Shown: positions 50,851-60,723, counted from the first letter of the stretch. The stretch is DNA of 64,000 bases from Paraburkholderia adhaesiva (GCF_021390575.1 NZ_JAJEJQ010000002.1:1054001-1118000), one strand, 5' to 3'. Notes: generated by a model not told the origin, from the sequence alone. Numbers and translations are program-made.

Positions 50851-52320
50851 TTAGTTGATGAACTGGATGGCTGCCGCGAAGATGTCAAACTGGTTGACAA
50901 GGTCCGGAACCGCCACGCCGTTGACGCGGTTCGGATCGGCGATCGAACGCACGATGTTCAGGTCTTCCTTGAACTGGTCGACGTTCTCGATCACGCCTGC
51001 CGTCTCAAGCTCGCGCGCGAGCGCCAGCGTTGTCGCCTTCAGGATGTTTGGCGTGACAATCGCCTGGCCGGCCGCGAAATTCGTACCATCGCTCGCGAGC
51101 TTGTAGTCGGGGTACATCGATTCGATGCGGTTGCGCCACGCGTACCGGAAATATGCTGATGTCCATTTGCTCTGTAGCTTGTAGTAGGCCCGGGTGGGCA
51201 TCCCGAATGAGTTGGTCTGGTACGTCGTCGTAACCTGTTCCAGCGCGGTTTCGCCCGACGACAGGACGATGAGTGTCGAGATGCCCGACTTCAGCAGGTT
51301 GTTACGTTCATCCCAGGTGAACCGGTCGTTCTCGTCGGGCGACTCGATATCCTGCAGGACCATGCCGCGGAACGGCCGTGCGGGATCCGACGAGCCGCGG
51401 AACGTCGCGGTTGCGGCCGCCGAAGCAGCAATCACACAGGGGCTGCGCATGCGGAACTCTGCCGGGATGATCGTCGTGTGTGGACTGTTCCGGGCGGTGC
51501 CGTATGTCGTGAGATCGCCGTAGGTGCCACGCAGACACACAAACTGGTGCGCATCCTCCTGGCGCATCGCTGAGAAACGGTCGGCGAGCTCGGCTTCGAA
51601 CTGCGCCATGCTCGCAGCATCTGTCCAGGGATGCACAACGACGTAATACGCGCTTTTGAGCGCGGCGATCACGGTTGCGATGTCCGGATTGGCAGTGCCG
51701 CCAGTCATCGGCGTAATCGCCAGCGCGATGCCGGCGGGCAGCGTCTCACCCTGGTAGTAATTCAGCCGCACATCGATGTCGTTACCCGCGAAGCCCTTGT
51801 GACGGGCCGTGAGCGTCACGGCGGCATCGGCGGCCTGCGCGGTCACCTCGAGGTCGAGATTGGCCTGCAGCGCCGCGGCGATCGCGGTTGCAATGTCGGG
51901 AGCCTCGTCGTCGACGGCGACACCGATCGTGTGCCGCTGGCCGCCCACGTAAAGGTAGATCGTGCCGGCGGCGGTCGCGGGTCCGGTGACCGCGATCTTG
52001 CCGGTAGCCGTCTCGCTTGCCGGGTTGTCGGGCACGGCGATGATGTACGCCGGCAACGTCTTGTCGGCCGCGAAGAGCGCGACAGCCATCTGGTGCAGTT
52101 GCGAGCCGCGCCCGGCCAACTGCGCGACCTGATCGGAGCTCGAGACGAGGATCAGCTTCGCAGGATCCGCCGTGCCGGTGTCGAGCATCTGCCCGGCGAG
52201 CAGCCGCACGTACGGCATGCTGGAGAGGCTCTGGTCGGCCCGCGTCGGGTCGATCTCGATGTAGCTGCCCGGCACGCGCACGTCGTCCGGGATCTCGCGA
52301 AATGAAATATTGTCGGCCAT
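50851..52320 (-). CDS. Tail sheath protein (Mu gpL-like)
   Basis: 489 residues. ISFREIPDDVRVPGSYIEIDPTRA is the usual N-terminus, and the C-terminus has NRVNGVAVPDLVNQFDIFAAAIQFIN, the conserved terminal block that joins adjacent subunits. A CLRGTYGDLTTYG segment lies in the middle. The protein forms the contractile sheath, which shows that this phage is a myophage. Confidence 0.95.
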   Translation of the reverse strand: MADNISFREIPDDVRVPGSYIEIDPTRADQSLSSMPYVRLLAGQMLDTGTADPAKLILVSSSDQVAQLAGRGSQLHQMAVALFAADKTLPAYIIAVPDNPASETATGKIAVTGPATAAGTIYLYVGGQRHTIGVAVDDEAPDIATAIAAALQANLDLEVTAQAADAAVTLTARHKGFAGNDIDVRLNYYQGETLPAGIALAITPMTGGTANPDIATVIAALKSAYYVVVHPWTDAASMAQFEAELADRFSAMRQEDAHQFVCLRGTYGDLTTYGTARNSPHTTIIPAEFRMRSPCVIAASAAATATFRGSSDPARPFRGMVLQDIESPDENDRFTWDERNNLLKSGISTLIVLSSGETALEQVTTTYQTNSFGMPTRAYYKLQSKWTSAYFRYAWRNRIESMYPDYKLASDGTNFAAGQAIVTPNILKATTLALARELETAGVIENVDQFKEDLNIVRSIADPNRVNGVAVPDLVNQFDIFAAAIQFIN

Positions 52321-52353
52321 GATCTGTCCTGTTGGCGCCCGGCGGGCGAAGGG

Positions 52354-52617
52354 TTACCCGTTGTCGGGGTCGGGCGGCTGTGGTGTGGCCGACGTGACCG
52401 CCTTCTTTGAAGCGGCCCGCGCGGCCTGCGGAGCGGCGGCTTTCGCGGCCGGCTGTGTCTGCGCTGGTGGCTCGCTCACGTCGATATCGCCGTCGCGCTC
52501 GCGGCGCGTCCAGTAACCGTTGCGCGTGACGGTCTTGCCGGCTTCAGGCAGCCTGCCGGAGCCGTCCGGCAGCCATACCACGCGCCCGGGTTTGGGCTTC
52601 ACAAGGATCCGGTTCAT
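52354..52617 (-). CDS. DUF2635-like (Mu gp38-like) small protein
   Basis: 87 residues. NRILVKPKPGRVVWLPDGSGRLPEAGKTVTRNGYWTRRERDGDI is the DUF2635 block; the rest is an Ala/Pro-rich tail. It lies upstream of the sheath gene, as in Mu. Function unknown, probably tail assembly. It overlaps the previous gene by 4 bases. Confidence 0.85.
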   Translation of the reverse strand: MNRILVKPKPGRVVWLPDGSGRLPEAGKTVTRNGYWTRRERDGDIDVSEPPAQTQPAAKAAAPQAARAASKKAVTSATPQPPDPDNG

Positions 52618-53225
52618 TGAGTGCTCCCTGGCATGTTGGCCTGCATCTGCAGGTCGGGTTGACCTTTCGAGTAGTCGGGTTTGTCGCCCGCTTCGCGCAG
52701 CCAGTCGTCATGCACGACGGACGCACAGAACGGCGGAATGTCGACGTCCGTAAAAAATTTCTGGAACGGATTGATGCCGACCGGATCTACCACGTCCGGC
52801 CGGAGCCACTGCGTGGCATCGAACGGCCCCGCCGTGCCGGCCAGCTTCACCCAGCCGTACGGCGCCTCGATCTGCATGCTCTGGTCGGCTGCACCCAGCG
52901 TGATGCCGAGACCTTTTACGCCCTCGAGGTACGCGACGAGCTCGTCGAGCATGCGCAGCTCGACCTCCTCCACATCCGCGCCCGTCCGGCCCTCGGGCAG
53001 TAGCACCTCTCCGACGACGAGAAACTCGACCGCCTGCATCGGCCAGTCGGCCTTCGGGCGTCCGGCCGACACGATGGTGTAGACGCCCCGCCTTATGTCG
53101 TCGAGCGGGCGCTTCGCATAATCGAGCACTTCGCGCGTGACGATCCGGCGCGGGAATGTCTTCGCCAGTCCGTCAGCCAGCGCCTGCAGGTACTGGCCCT
53201 GCGCGCTGCGCACTTCGACAGCCAT
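52614..53225 (-). CDS. Mu gp37-like tail/head-tail protein
   Basis: 203 residues, MAVEVRSAQGQYLQALADGLAKTFP. FLVVGEVLLPEGRTGADVEEVELRMLDELVAYLEGV and QSMQIEAPYGWVKLAG fit the phage gp37 family found between head-completion genes and the sheath. It starts on the last base of the preceding stop (53225) and overlaps the DUF2635 gene by ATGA. Likely tail-terminator or joining role. Confidence 0.75.
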   Translation of the reverse strand: MAVEVRSAQGQYLQALADGLAKTFPRRIVTREVLDYAKRPLDDIRRGVYTIVSAGRPKADWPMQAVEFLVVGEVLLPEGRTGADVEEVELRMLDELVAYLEGVKGLGITLGAADQSMQIEAPYGWVKLAGTAGPFDATQWLRPDVVDPVGINPFQKFFTDVDIPPFCASVVHDDWLREAGDKPDYSKGQPDLQMQANMPGSTQ

Positions 53226-53746
53226 TACGTTCTCCCTCCGAGGGTGAGCCGGCCGACTGCGAGGCGTACGAGCTCATGCGTGCGCGGAATCGCCTTCTGG
53301 GCTGCGCGATCGGCGAACGGATTCGCCTTCGTGCCGTGGGCCTTGATGTGCCACTGCAACGCCTTCGCGGTGGCCAGCACGTCGCCTGCACCGGCGTGGC
53401 TTGTCGACCGGAACCGGCCGCCGCTCGCATTCAGCCGCTGGCGACGCGCCCACGCAATCAGCGGCTCAAGCGGGGGCATGTAGCCCGCCCGCGTGCCGGT
53501 GTGGACGTACTGCGCATACGGCGCTTCGGGCGCGACGGCGTAGCCGAGTGTCGTTTCCCGGCGCGCGCGGATCGAGCGCTGCAGGACGCCCCCGGCGGCG
53601 GGCGCTTCGGCTTTCTCGATGCGCACCGTCTCCTGGGCGGCTGCCCAGAGCGCCGAAGCGACTACGCGCCGCGCCACGTGTGGCAGCGCGCGCAGCTCCT
53701 GCAACGTGCGCTGCGCATCGACCACGATCTTCAGCGTGCTGCTCAT
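53225..53746 (-). CDS. HK97 gp10/gpG-like tail completion protein
   Basis: 173 residues from the ATG at 53746 (ATGA overlap with the preceding gene). KIVVDAQRTLQELRALPHVARRVV, LQRSIRARRE and YAQYVHTGTRAGYMPPLEPLIAWARR are the conserved parts of the HK97-gp10-type head-tail/tail-completion family, with the YHxG-like region. It probably closes the tail top. Confidence 0.8.
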   Translation of the reverse strand: MSSTLKIVVDAQRTLQELRALPHVARRVVASALWAAAQETVRIEKAEAPAAGGVLQRSIRARRETTLGYAVAPEAPYAQYVHTGTRAGYMPPLEPLIAWARRQRLNASGGRFRSTSHAGAGDVLATAKALQWHIKAHGTKANPFADRAAQKAIPRTHELVRLAVGRLTLGGRT

Positions 53747-54456
53747 GCGGCCACCCGGTTGATGCGCATGTCCCACTCCGTGCGGAACTTCTCATAGAGC
53801 GCGGACATCGTCTGGTTGCGCGGCGACGCGTTCAGGCCATCGCGCATCCTGCCCGGCTTCCAGGCGTCGCGCAGCGAGATCTCGCGCAGTGCTTCAGTGA
53901 CCGCGCGCAGGAGCAGGAGGTCGCGGTCCTCAGGACGGATCGTCGTGCCCGTGGCGTCGTCACCGATGACGTGACGGGCATCGTACGAATAAGGGAAGGT
54001 CACGCCAAAGACAATGAGGTGTTGTGAGGTAGGTCCCGGCGAAAAGCGAAGTAAGCGTTGCGCTGGAACGCCCGTTTCGAGCAGCTCGACCACCATGGGG
54101 TGACGCAGCGCGCGCGGCAGGTTCCAGGGCTCATCCCGCGCTGCCTGACGCCCCCAGTCGCTGCCAATGTACAGATAGAGGTCGTCTGGTGCCGGGTAGA
54201 GGTTGACGCCAGCCTGCAGCGCGAGCTGTCCATACATGTGGCGTTGCCGATAGCGAGAGAAGTCGAGCGCGGCGATGTTGAGCATCCGCGACAGATTCTC
54301 TTCTTTCGTCGATCCGGTTGGGCCGGCCGCCTTCACGGCCGCTGCGATATCCTCGTCGAACGCCGACGTGCGATCCGCGTTGAAGATTGAGATCGCATCG
54401 TGCAGCGCCGCTTCGAAGTCGGCGGTGAGGTCGGCGCGGCTCATGCTTCCCGACAT
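53743..54456 (-). CDS. Putative head-completion / connector protein
   Basis: 237 residues. Helical N-terminus (ADLTADFEAALHDAISIFNADRT), then LNIAALDFSRYRQRHMYGQLALQAGVNLYPAPDDLYLYIGSDWGRQ. Family not firmly recognised. Between the capsid block and the tail-completion genes, coupled on its left by ATGA and 2 bases from the gene on its right, it fits a neck/adaptor protein (gp15- or Mu gp36-like position). Confidence 0.6.
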   Translation of the reverse strand: MSGSMSRADLTADFEAALHDAISIFNADRTSAFDEDIAAAVKAAGPTGSTKEENLSRMLNIAALDFSRYRQRHMYGQLALQAGVNLYPAPDDLYLYIGSDWGRQAARDEPWNLPRALRHPMVVELLETGVPAQRLLRFSPGPTSQHLIVFGVTFPYSYDARHVIGDDATGTTIRPEDRDLLLLRAVTEALREISLRDAWKPGRMRDGLNASPRNQTMSALYEKFRTEWDMRINRVAA

Positions 54457-54458
54457 GC

Positions 54459-54797
54459 TCAGGCCGCGGCGCGCTTCAGTTGCTCGGCGGCGACAGCGTC
54501 CAGCACGCCCTTGCGGGGCGTCTGCGCAGCGGCTTCGCGCTTTTCGAGTTCGGTCAGCTCGTCGCCGGACAGGCCAGACAGTGCCTTGCGCACGTCGTCC
54601 ACCGTGCGCGCAAGCAACGCGCCGAGCTTGTCGGCCGTTCCGGTGCCGCTATCCGCCGGCCGTGCAGCAGGCACCGCTGCCGCCTTTGCGTTGGGCACGA
54701 GCGAGGCATCGACTTCCCGGGTTTCGTGTGGGGGCACCATCGTCGCACCGATGTGCACGTACTTCGGCGAATCGTTGTAGTACGCGATCGTTTTCAA
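54459..54797 (-). CDS. Small capsid-associated protein of unknown function
   Basis: 112 residues. A short N-terminal beta part (YYNDSPKYVHIGATMVPPHETREVD) resembles a decoration or neck Ig-like fold; the C-terminal half is Ala-rich and helical. It lies immediately downstream of the protease-capsid gene. Role is inferred from position. Confidence 0.55.
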   Translation of the reverse strand: MKTIAYYNDSPKYVHIGATMVPPHETREVDASLVPNAKAAAVPAARPADSGTGTADKLGALLARTVDDVRKALSGLSGDELTELEKREAAAQTPRKGVLDAVAAEQLKRAAA

Positions 54798-54829
54798 GGC
54801 TTTCTCCGGAGATGTGCTCGGTCAGGCGC

Positions 54830-57391
54830 TCAGCGATTGCTGAACGAATAGACGAGCACAGAGGTCATGTACTTCTGCAGCGGCTGCGGAATCTTGATGG
54901 CGTTGTACTCTTCGCCGTACGCCTGCAGCTTGCCGACCGCGCGACCCGTTGCGGGATCGACCGCCTGGAAAGGCTCGGTCATCGACCACGGCTTAGTGAC
55001 CACGTAGCCGAGCAGGTTGCGCTGGCCGATGAGAATCCGCTCGTCTCCGAGATCGATGTTTGGCGCATTCGTGCCGTAGGCCGGCACACCCTTGATGGAC
55101 TGCAGATCGCCCTGCTTGTCGGTGTCCGTGCCCGTCTTCTGCATGAAGGCGTAGAACTGTTCCGCGTTCGTCGCCGTGTCGTTGAGCGTGGGGCTCATGA
55201 GACAGTAGTCGGGGGTGACGAAGCGCTGCGAGTTGAGCATCGCCTTGCGCGCGCCGAAGGTCTGCAGGACCTTGTTCAACTGCTTTTCCTGGGTCGATCC
55301 GTTCGGCACGTCGAGGTCAACCTTGGCGATGTTTGTCGCACTGGAGTACGACATTGTTCCAGCGGCGCCGGCCGCAGCTGCACCCGTTTGATCTACGAGC
55401 TGGACATAGCCGAGATTCACGTTGACAAGGCGGTAATACAGCCCGGCATCCTGGGTGCCGCTGCCGTCATACGGGGAAACATCCTCGCCGCCGATCTTCA
55501 ACGTGACCGGATTCTGCGGGTTCGACACGGCGTTGCCGGAGAGATCATAGGCCTGATATGGCCGTACGATCGGGAACTTTGCCGTCTTGATGAGCCCGGA
55601 TGCGTCGGGCTGGACGGCTTCGTCCGTTACGTCGGCCGCGAGATAGGCATCCGACGCACGCTGAAGCTCGTTGGTGATGCGTCGTGCAATGCGCTCGCGC
55701 ATGATCCGCGAATTCGACCAGATATTGCGAGCCATTGCATCCCAGTCGAGCGGGCCATTCCGCGTGAAATAGACCACTTCGTTGGTGATCAGCAGGCCAA
55801 GCTTCATGGGAAGCACATACGCGAGATCCATCTTCTGGTTGATCGACGCGCGCGGAATCGGTGAACCTTCGAATACGACCCCGTCCCCGTACAGCTCGCT
55901 CGTGTCTCGCTCTTCATACGGAATCTGCGTCGTCGCCGTCGCGTTGAAGTCGGTCAGCGTCTGAACCAGCTCGAGGATGTTGAGATCCTGCAGCGCCTGA
56001 CGGATCACTTCGCGCTGGAAGCCAACCGGCAGATTTGTGCGCTGCATGTCAGTCTGGTACGGCAGCGGACCGCCGCTCGACAGTAAGCGGACTTCTGCAT
56101 CGACCTCTGACGCATGGTTCGCGTCGAATTGCGCCAGCACCTTCGTGATGAACGATGAGGACTGGTCGGAGAAAACGAGGTCACGGTTACCGGTGCGGCG
56201 CAACTGGTCGCGATATATATCGGCGAGACGACGCGAGCTGTCGTCGACAACCTGAACGCGCACATTGCCGGTCGGCGTCACAAACCCCATATTCGCAAGC
56301 TGCCGTGCGGCAACGAGGCGATTTCCGCTCGCGATCTGTGCCTCGGCGAGCTTGCGCACCTGCTCAGGCTTCATTTCTGCCGTGACGAGATCCTTGATGT
56401 TTTCAAACAGCTCGCGACGTAACGCTTCGTCGATTCCGTTCGCGCCATCGATCGTTTCCTGCAGTTGCCGCACATTCGCAGTACGGCGTTCGACAAGCTG
56501 ACGCATGCCTTCTTCGCGCTGCTCGTGCGTCTCCGAGAGGATTCGGCGCACGTCTTCTTCGGTGAGCGTCGAACCTCCCACGTTCGCTGCAGGCTGACCA
56601 TCGCGTGCGCCGCCAGTAGGTGTTGGCTGCGCCTCGGCGAGCGTCTTCACGCTGCCTTCGAACCGCTCGATTAGCACCGTAGCCTGTTTTTCATCGGTGA
56701 CGGGCTTCAGCGACGCTTCGGCGAGCGCGATGAGCTGGTCGGTCGCGATCTCGGAAAGCTTGCGCTCTTGGGCAAACTTGCGCAGGCGCTCGATCAGTTG
56801 TTTCCACATGTTCGTGATCTCGGAGAGAAGAATGGATTGGGCGTCGTTCTGCAGTAGCAGCGGGCCGGCATGCTCACTCGCAACGTCTTCGGCCAGCATG
56901 ATGGGCTCGAGGTTCTTGATGACTGGGCGCACGGTGAGCCCGGCGCCCAGCATGACGGGCCCGTGAGCGTCACCCTTTTCGTTATCGCGCCAGTTTTCGG
57001 AATACTCGAGCGAGAGATAGCGAAAGCCGCGCTCGCGAACAGCCTGACGCCCGAACGGCGTCCAGTCGAGTTGCCCGCGCAGACGATCGCCATCGATGGC
57101 GAGCTTCAATACTTTTGCTGCAGCGCCATTGCTCGGACAGTGCGCAACGTCGATAAAGATGTCCTGCCCGACGACGCCCGCCTCAAAGTTGGCGATCATG
57201 TCCTGCAGCATCTTCGGCGTGATGGTAAATGTGCCGTAGCGAGGGTCCGTGAAGGTACCCGTACGCGTGAGCGTGACCCACGATCCAGAGGTGGTCGACA
57301 GTTCCTCGATGGCGCTGAGCACGCGAATCGTTTGGGCTGTTCCTTCGGACAGCTTGATGACGCGCGGCTCCGCCGCGGCGCGATGTGACAT
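54830..57391 (-). CDS. Fused head-maturation protease, scaffold and major capsid protein
   Basis: 853 residues from the ATG at 57391 with GAGGAG six bases upstream. Residues about 40-135 resemble the Mu gpI-like head-maturation protease (DPRYGTFTITPKMLQDMIANFE, FIDVAHCPSNGAAAKVL with His84, YLSLEYSENW). About 190-390 is charged and helical like a scaffold (EQREEGMRQLVERRTANVRQLQE). From about 395 an HK97-type capsid follows (VFSDQSSSFITKVLAQFD, ARRITNELQRASDAYL, VTPDYCLMSPTLNDTATNAEQFYAFM). In Mu these are separate genes (I, T). A single polypeptide implies self-processing by the protease domain. It lies downstream of the second A7G7A tract. Confidence 0.85.
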   Translation of the reverse strand: MSHRAAAEPRVIKLSEGTAQTIRVLSAIEELSTTSGSWVTLTRTGTFTDPRYGTFTITPKMLQDMIANFEAGVVGQDIFIDVAHCPSNGAAAKVLKLAIDGDRLRGQLDWTPFGRQAVRERGFRYLSLEYSENWRDNEKGDAHGPVMLGAGLTVRPVIKNLEPIMLAEDVASEHAGPLLLQNDAQSILLSEITNMWKQLIERLRKFAQERKLSEIATDQLIALAEASLKPVTDEKQATVLIERFEGSVKTLAEAQPTPTGGARDGQPAANVGGSTLTEEDVRRILSETHEQREEGMRQLVERRTANVRQLQETIDGANGIDEALRRELFENIKDLVTAEMKPEQVRKLAEAQIASGNRLVAARQLANMGFVTPTGNVRVQVVDDSSRRLADIYRDQLRRTGNRDLVFSDQSSSFITKVLAQFDANHASEVDAEVRLLSSGGPLPYQTDMQRTNLPVGFQREVIRQALQDLNILELVQTLTDFNATATTQIPYEERDTSELYGDGVVFEGSPIPRASINQKMDLAYVLPMKLGLLITNEVVYFTRNGPLDWDAMARNIWSNSRIMRERIARRITNELQRASDAYLAADVTDEAVQPDASGLIKTAKFPIVRPYQAYDLSGNAVSNPQNPVTLKIGGEDVSPYDGSGTQDAGLYYRLVNVNLGYVQLVDQTGAAAAGAAGTMSYSSATNIAKVDLDVPNGSTQEKQLNKVLQTFGARKAMLNSQRFVTPDYCLMSPTLNDTATNAEQFYAFMQKTGTDTDKQGDLQSIKGVPAYGTNAPNIDLGDERILIGQRNLLGYVVTKPWSMTEPFQAVDPATGRAVGKLQAYGEEYNAIKIPQPLQKYMTSVLVYSFSNR

Positions 57392-57500
57392 TGCGACTCC
57401 TCGAAAAAGTGATCCGGCGACGGCGCCAGGCGGGTGCGAGGCGTGAACCCCGCCGCCGGACCGGGGTCATCGCCGTCGAGTTTCGAAGAGCAGCAACACG

Positions 57501-57515
57501 AAAAAAAGGGGGGGA
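57501..57515 (-). promoter_or_regulatory. A7G7A tract, copy 2
   Basis: Identical to copy 1: seven A, seven G, then A (plus strand). It sits 12 bases after the portal stop and about 110 bases before the capsid-fusion ATG. Confidence 0.5.
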
Positions 57516-57526
57516 TTTTGGGTAGA

Positions 57527-59059
57527 TCACCCGCTGGAAATAGCCGTTGCGCTCTCGCCTTTCGATGCTCCGCCTTCCACGATGCGTACCACGGGCTTTC
57601 CGGTCGGTGCGGTCGGTTGTACCGCGTTCGGTGCCGGCGGCGCGACGCCTTTCGTCGCGGCGCCGTTGGGGGCGTTAGAATCCGCGCTGCTCGGGGCCTG
57701 TCGCGACTTGATGTAGGCCGCGTTGAGCCCGACTTGTTCCCAAATGACGTCCTGCGGTACACCGAGCGCCTGCAGCTTGAGGCCACGATCTGCAGCCTGA
57801 TTCGGCGACTCGGTGCGACGCTCGGCAAAGACGACCTTGAAGTCGAAATTGTCGGGGTTCACGCCCTGCAGGAGTAATTGCAGCCGGAAGCCTTGTTCGT
57901 ACGCGAAGCTGATCGTGTCCTGCAGCACGTCGACCTCATCGAAATACTGTGTCGTGAGGTCTTCGAGAATGTCGCGGTTCAGACCTTCCGTATAGCCAGC
58001 AAGGCCCTTCGGCAAAGGTGAACCTGAAAAAAACGTGTCGAGCAGATGCACCACGTCGCCGATCTGGTCGAGGTTGGCGTCGCCTTGAAGTGCGGTGACC
58101 TGCCCTTTCCTGTTGAGGTAGAAATCGGTGGTGATCTCACCGCCCCGGCTCTCGACGTCGGCGCGGTACCGCTTCATGTCTTCGTCGGACGCGCCCTCAA
58201 GCACATGCGAGAAGCGTAGCGGCGCGCGCTGGTCGCGACGTATGACAAGATCCTCTTCAGTCATCGCGAGCTTGCGCCATGTCGTGCGTGCGGCGTCGAG
58301 ATACGGCCTGCCCATGCATCCCATATCGTCGAAATTGTCGGGATCGAAACGCACGAGCAGCAATTGCCAGAGCGCGAACCGGGCACAGATGGTGCCGGTC
58401 ACCATGTCGATCTGGTGATACGCGTCGTTCACGTCGATGAAACGGCCACTGACGCCTACGTTTGGCGCAATCGTCTCGCTGGGCATCCGCACGCCACCGA
58501 CGATGTTCATCGTGTCTTTGTCGAAAACCCACTGATACGGCAGATTGCCCTCCATCAACAGTCCGCGCGCATCGCTTTTCAGCTTGTCCATGCGATTGAG
58601 CTGTAGGGCACGCTGAAAACGGTCCCACTGGCGCTGCAGGCGTGGCGACGGCACCGCCATTTGCAGGGTCAGGCCACCCTTCACGATGTCGCGCGCGACG
58701 CGTGAATGAATCTGCTTTACCCGTCCGTCGGTACGGTCCATCTGTCTCACATCGAGGATTGCCTGCCGGAGGGACGGGTCCGGGTACATCCAACGGTAGA
58801 GATAGCGCAGGCGGTTTTCCGGCGTGACGCGTAGCCCCTGCTCCGTTGTATCTGTCGCGGCGGCGCCCAGCTGAGCGTCTGGAAAAACGCCAGACTCCGG
58901 CGCAAACGGATTGGTACCGGCCGGCGCTATCAGGGTGCCGCTCGAGCGTTGTGCCGCAGCGGCAGGCACACCAACGTCGCCAGTGTCGCCAACGCCAGTC
59001 ATGGCGCTCGAGGCGCTACGGCCACGCAGGCGGTTCCAGATGTCTTGTATCGGATTCAT
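57527..59059 (-). CDS. Portal protein
   Basis: 510 residues. Central portal-like region: RMYPDPSL-like (YRWMYPDPSLRQAILDVRQMDRTDGRVKQIHSRVARDIVKGGLTL), LKSDARGLLMEGNLPYQWVF, DDMGCMGRPYLDAARTTWRK and FFSGSPLPKGLAGYTEGLNRDILEDLTTQYFDEVDVLQ, typical of portal clip/stem helices. The C-terminal about 45 residues are Ala/Pro-rich. It forms the dodecameric DNA gate and binds the terminase, whose gene overlaps its start by ATGA. Confidence 0.88.
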   Translation of the reverse strand: MNPIQDIWNRLRGRSASSAMTGVGDTGDVGVPAAAAQRSSGTLIAPAGTNPFAPESGVFPDAQLGAAATDTTEQGLRVTPENRLRYLYRWMYPDPSLRQAILDVRQMDRTDGRVKQIHSRVARDIVKGGLTLQMAVPSPRLQRQWDRFQRALQLNRMDKLKSDARGLLMEGNLPYQWVFDKDTMNIVGGVRMPSETIAPNVGVSGRFIDVNDAYHQIDMVTGTICARFALWQLLLVRFDPDNFDDMGCMGRPYLDAARTTWRKLAMTEEDLVIRRDQRAPLRFSHVLEGASDEDMKRYRADVESRGGEITTDFYLNRKGQVTALQGDANLDQIGDVVHLLDTFFSGSPLPKGLAGYTEGLNRDILEDLTTQYFDEVDVLQDTISFAYEQGFRLQLLLQGVNPDNFDFKVVFAERRTESPNQAADRGLKLQALGVPQDVIWEQVGLNAAYIKSRQAPSSADSNAPNGAATKGVAPPAPNAVQPTAPTGKPVVRIVEGGASKGESATAISSG

Positions 59060-60723
59060 TGTGCAATTCTCCCGTAGGAGCCCATGCCCGCGGGCGTGAG
59101 CGCTGAGCGCAGCATGTCAGCGCGCGACACTGCCCGCGCGATGATGATCGGCGGGATAGCCTCCGCGCCTCGCGTGGTCAGCGCCCAGACCCCGGCGCAC
59201 GCCGCGTCGAAAAAGTCATCACCGATCTTGGGGTTTGCCATCTTGTAGCTCTGGTAACTGGCTGTGCGGTTGGCCATCGCCTTGATGTTGCCGAGCTGCC
59301 GGGTGAACAGCCGGAAATCGGCAATCGTTGCGGTATCGACGGCGACCGCGCCTGTGCGCCAGTGCGGATTGGCGTCGGCCGCCGCGCGCATGATCTCGCC
59401 GTCATCGTCGAAGAACGGTATTGCAGCCTGCTCGTTGTGGAACGCTGCGCGCAGCGCGCCCGCCATCGAGTGCTTCGTCATGCCCTCGAAGCGCAACGGC
59501 GCCAAAGGCCATTGCGACCATGTACTCGCGGTACTCTCGCCGTCTCCGATCGTGCGGCGATCGATCTCGGTAAGGCTTTCGCGGTATAGGTCATCATTCA
59601 CAGACGTGAGCATGCCGACACCGTACGCATCGCCGATTGCATACTCGGGCCGGAAGTAGCGCCACGCACCGACAAGATCGCGACGGACCACGTTGTCGTC
59701 CGTGCCCGCCGCCCAGCTGCGCACGAAAGGAAACGTGACGAAGTTGCCAATTTGCTCGCAGACAACGAGCGCCGAGCGTGAAGCGTGCGGATTTTCGCCA
59801 TGGCCCGAGTGGTCATAGCCGAACGAAATCAGGCCGCGCTTGCGGTATTGCATGCCCGGCAGCGGCTCGGCAATCTCAAGCGAAGCTTTGAGGCCGACCG
59901 AGCGCGCGCTACGGATGTAGGTCTCCCAGATGAGGTTTCGCGCGCTGACGTTCTTGCACAGAAACTGCCGTACATACTCGCCTTCGGGCAGTTGAGCCTG
60001 CATATCGAGCATGAACTGCTCGTTGAGGATGCCGAGCTCGATGCCCATGTAAACGTCTACCGCTGGCAGCAGATGGTACTGCTTCGAGTCAATCATGCTC
60101 TGAATGACGTCGGCGCCCTTGAAAACTCCCGTGATTCGTACCTGGGGTTTGAACGCGACATCGCGCGATACACCGAGGCGGCGCGCTGAGCCAAGCATCG
60201 GCATGAAGCGCGAAAGCAGGCGATCGGCGGGCATATCGTCGACCTCTTCGACGGACGCGAATGACAACGCGTCGCCGTCGATCTGGCTCATGATGCCGTA
60301 GGCGAGCGCCTTGCTGCCGTTCACGAACTGATAGCGCGTGTCGCTCAACTGCTCGCGGCCGCTCCGGTAGGCGATGTAGGCCTTCAGGATCGGCGATCGG
60401 CGTATGGCGTCGAGGTGGTACTGCAGATTCGTTTGCGACTGCTGCTGCCGTGGTGCAACGATTCCCACTTCCTGATGCGGGTTCAGCGCGTTGAAGCGCA
60501 ACGCGTACATCTCCTTTACAGCGGTCTTTCCGGTGCGGCGACACGACACGTCGATGGTGTTCGGGTGTAGATCCATCTCCAGGCACTTCAGTACCTGCAT
60601 CGAATCCAGCTCGACGCCGTGAACGTGCTTATGCCAGAGTCCGTGATCGTCGCGATAGCGCATGATCTCGACCTCAGCATTGTTCGATACCTGGATACGC
60701 TGGGCAGCTGAGATGCGGGTCAT
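59056..60723 (-). CDS. Terminase large subunit
   Basis: 555 residues. The ATPase has a Walker A-type CRRTGKT (61-67) and a Walker B-type FASVEEVDD (about 154-163). The RNase H-like nuclease domain begins at FGYDHSGHG with Asp304, and a later conserved Asp lies in IGDDFFDAACAGVWA. It cuts concatemeric DNA and pumps it into the prohead. It overlaps the small-subunit candidate and the portal gene by ATGA, so the three are translated together. Confidence 0.9.
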   Translation of the reverse strand: MTRISAAQRIQVSNNAEVEIMRYRDDHGLWHKHVHGVELDSMQVLKCLEMDLHPNTIDVSCRRTGKTAVKEMYALRFNALNPHQEVGIVAPRQQQSQTNLQYHLDAIRRSPILKAYIAYRSGREQLSDTRYQFVNGSKALAYGIMSQIDGDALSFASVEEVDDMPADRLLSRFMPMLGSARRLGVSRDVAFKPQVRITGVFKGADVIQSMIDSKQYHLLPAVDVYMGIELGILNEQFMLDMQAQLPEGEYVRQFLCKNVSARNLIWETYIRSARSVGLKASLEIAEPLPGMQYRKRGLISFGYDHSGHGENPHASRSALVVCEQIGNFVTFPFVRSWAAGTDDNVVRRDLVGAWRYFRPEYAIGDAYGVGMLTSVNDDLYRESLTEIDRRTIGDGESTASTWSQWPLAPLRFEGMTKHSMAGALRAAFHNEQAAIPFFDDDGEIMRAAADANPHWRTGAVAVDTATIADFRLFTRQLGNIKAMANRTASYQSYKMANPKIGDDFFDAACAGVWALTTRGAEAIPPIIIARAVSRADMLRSALTPAGMGSYGRIAQ

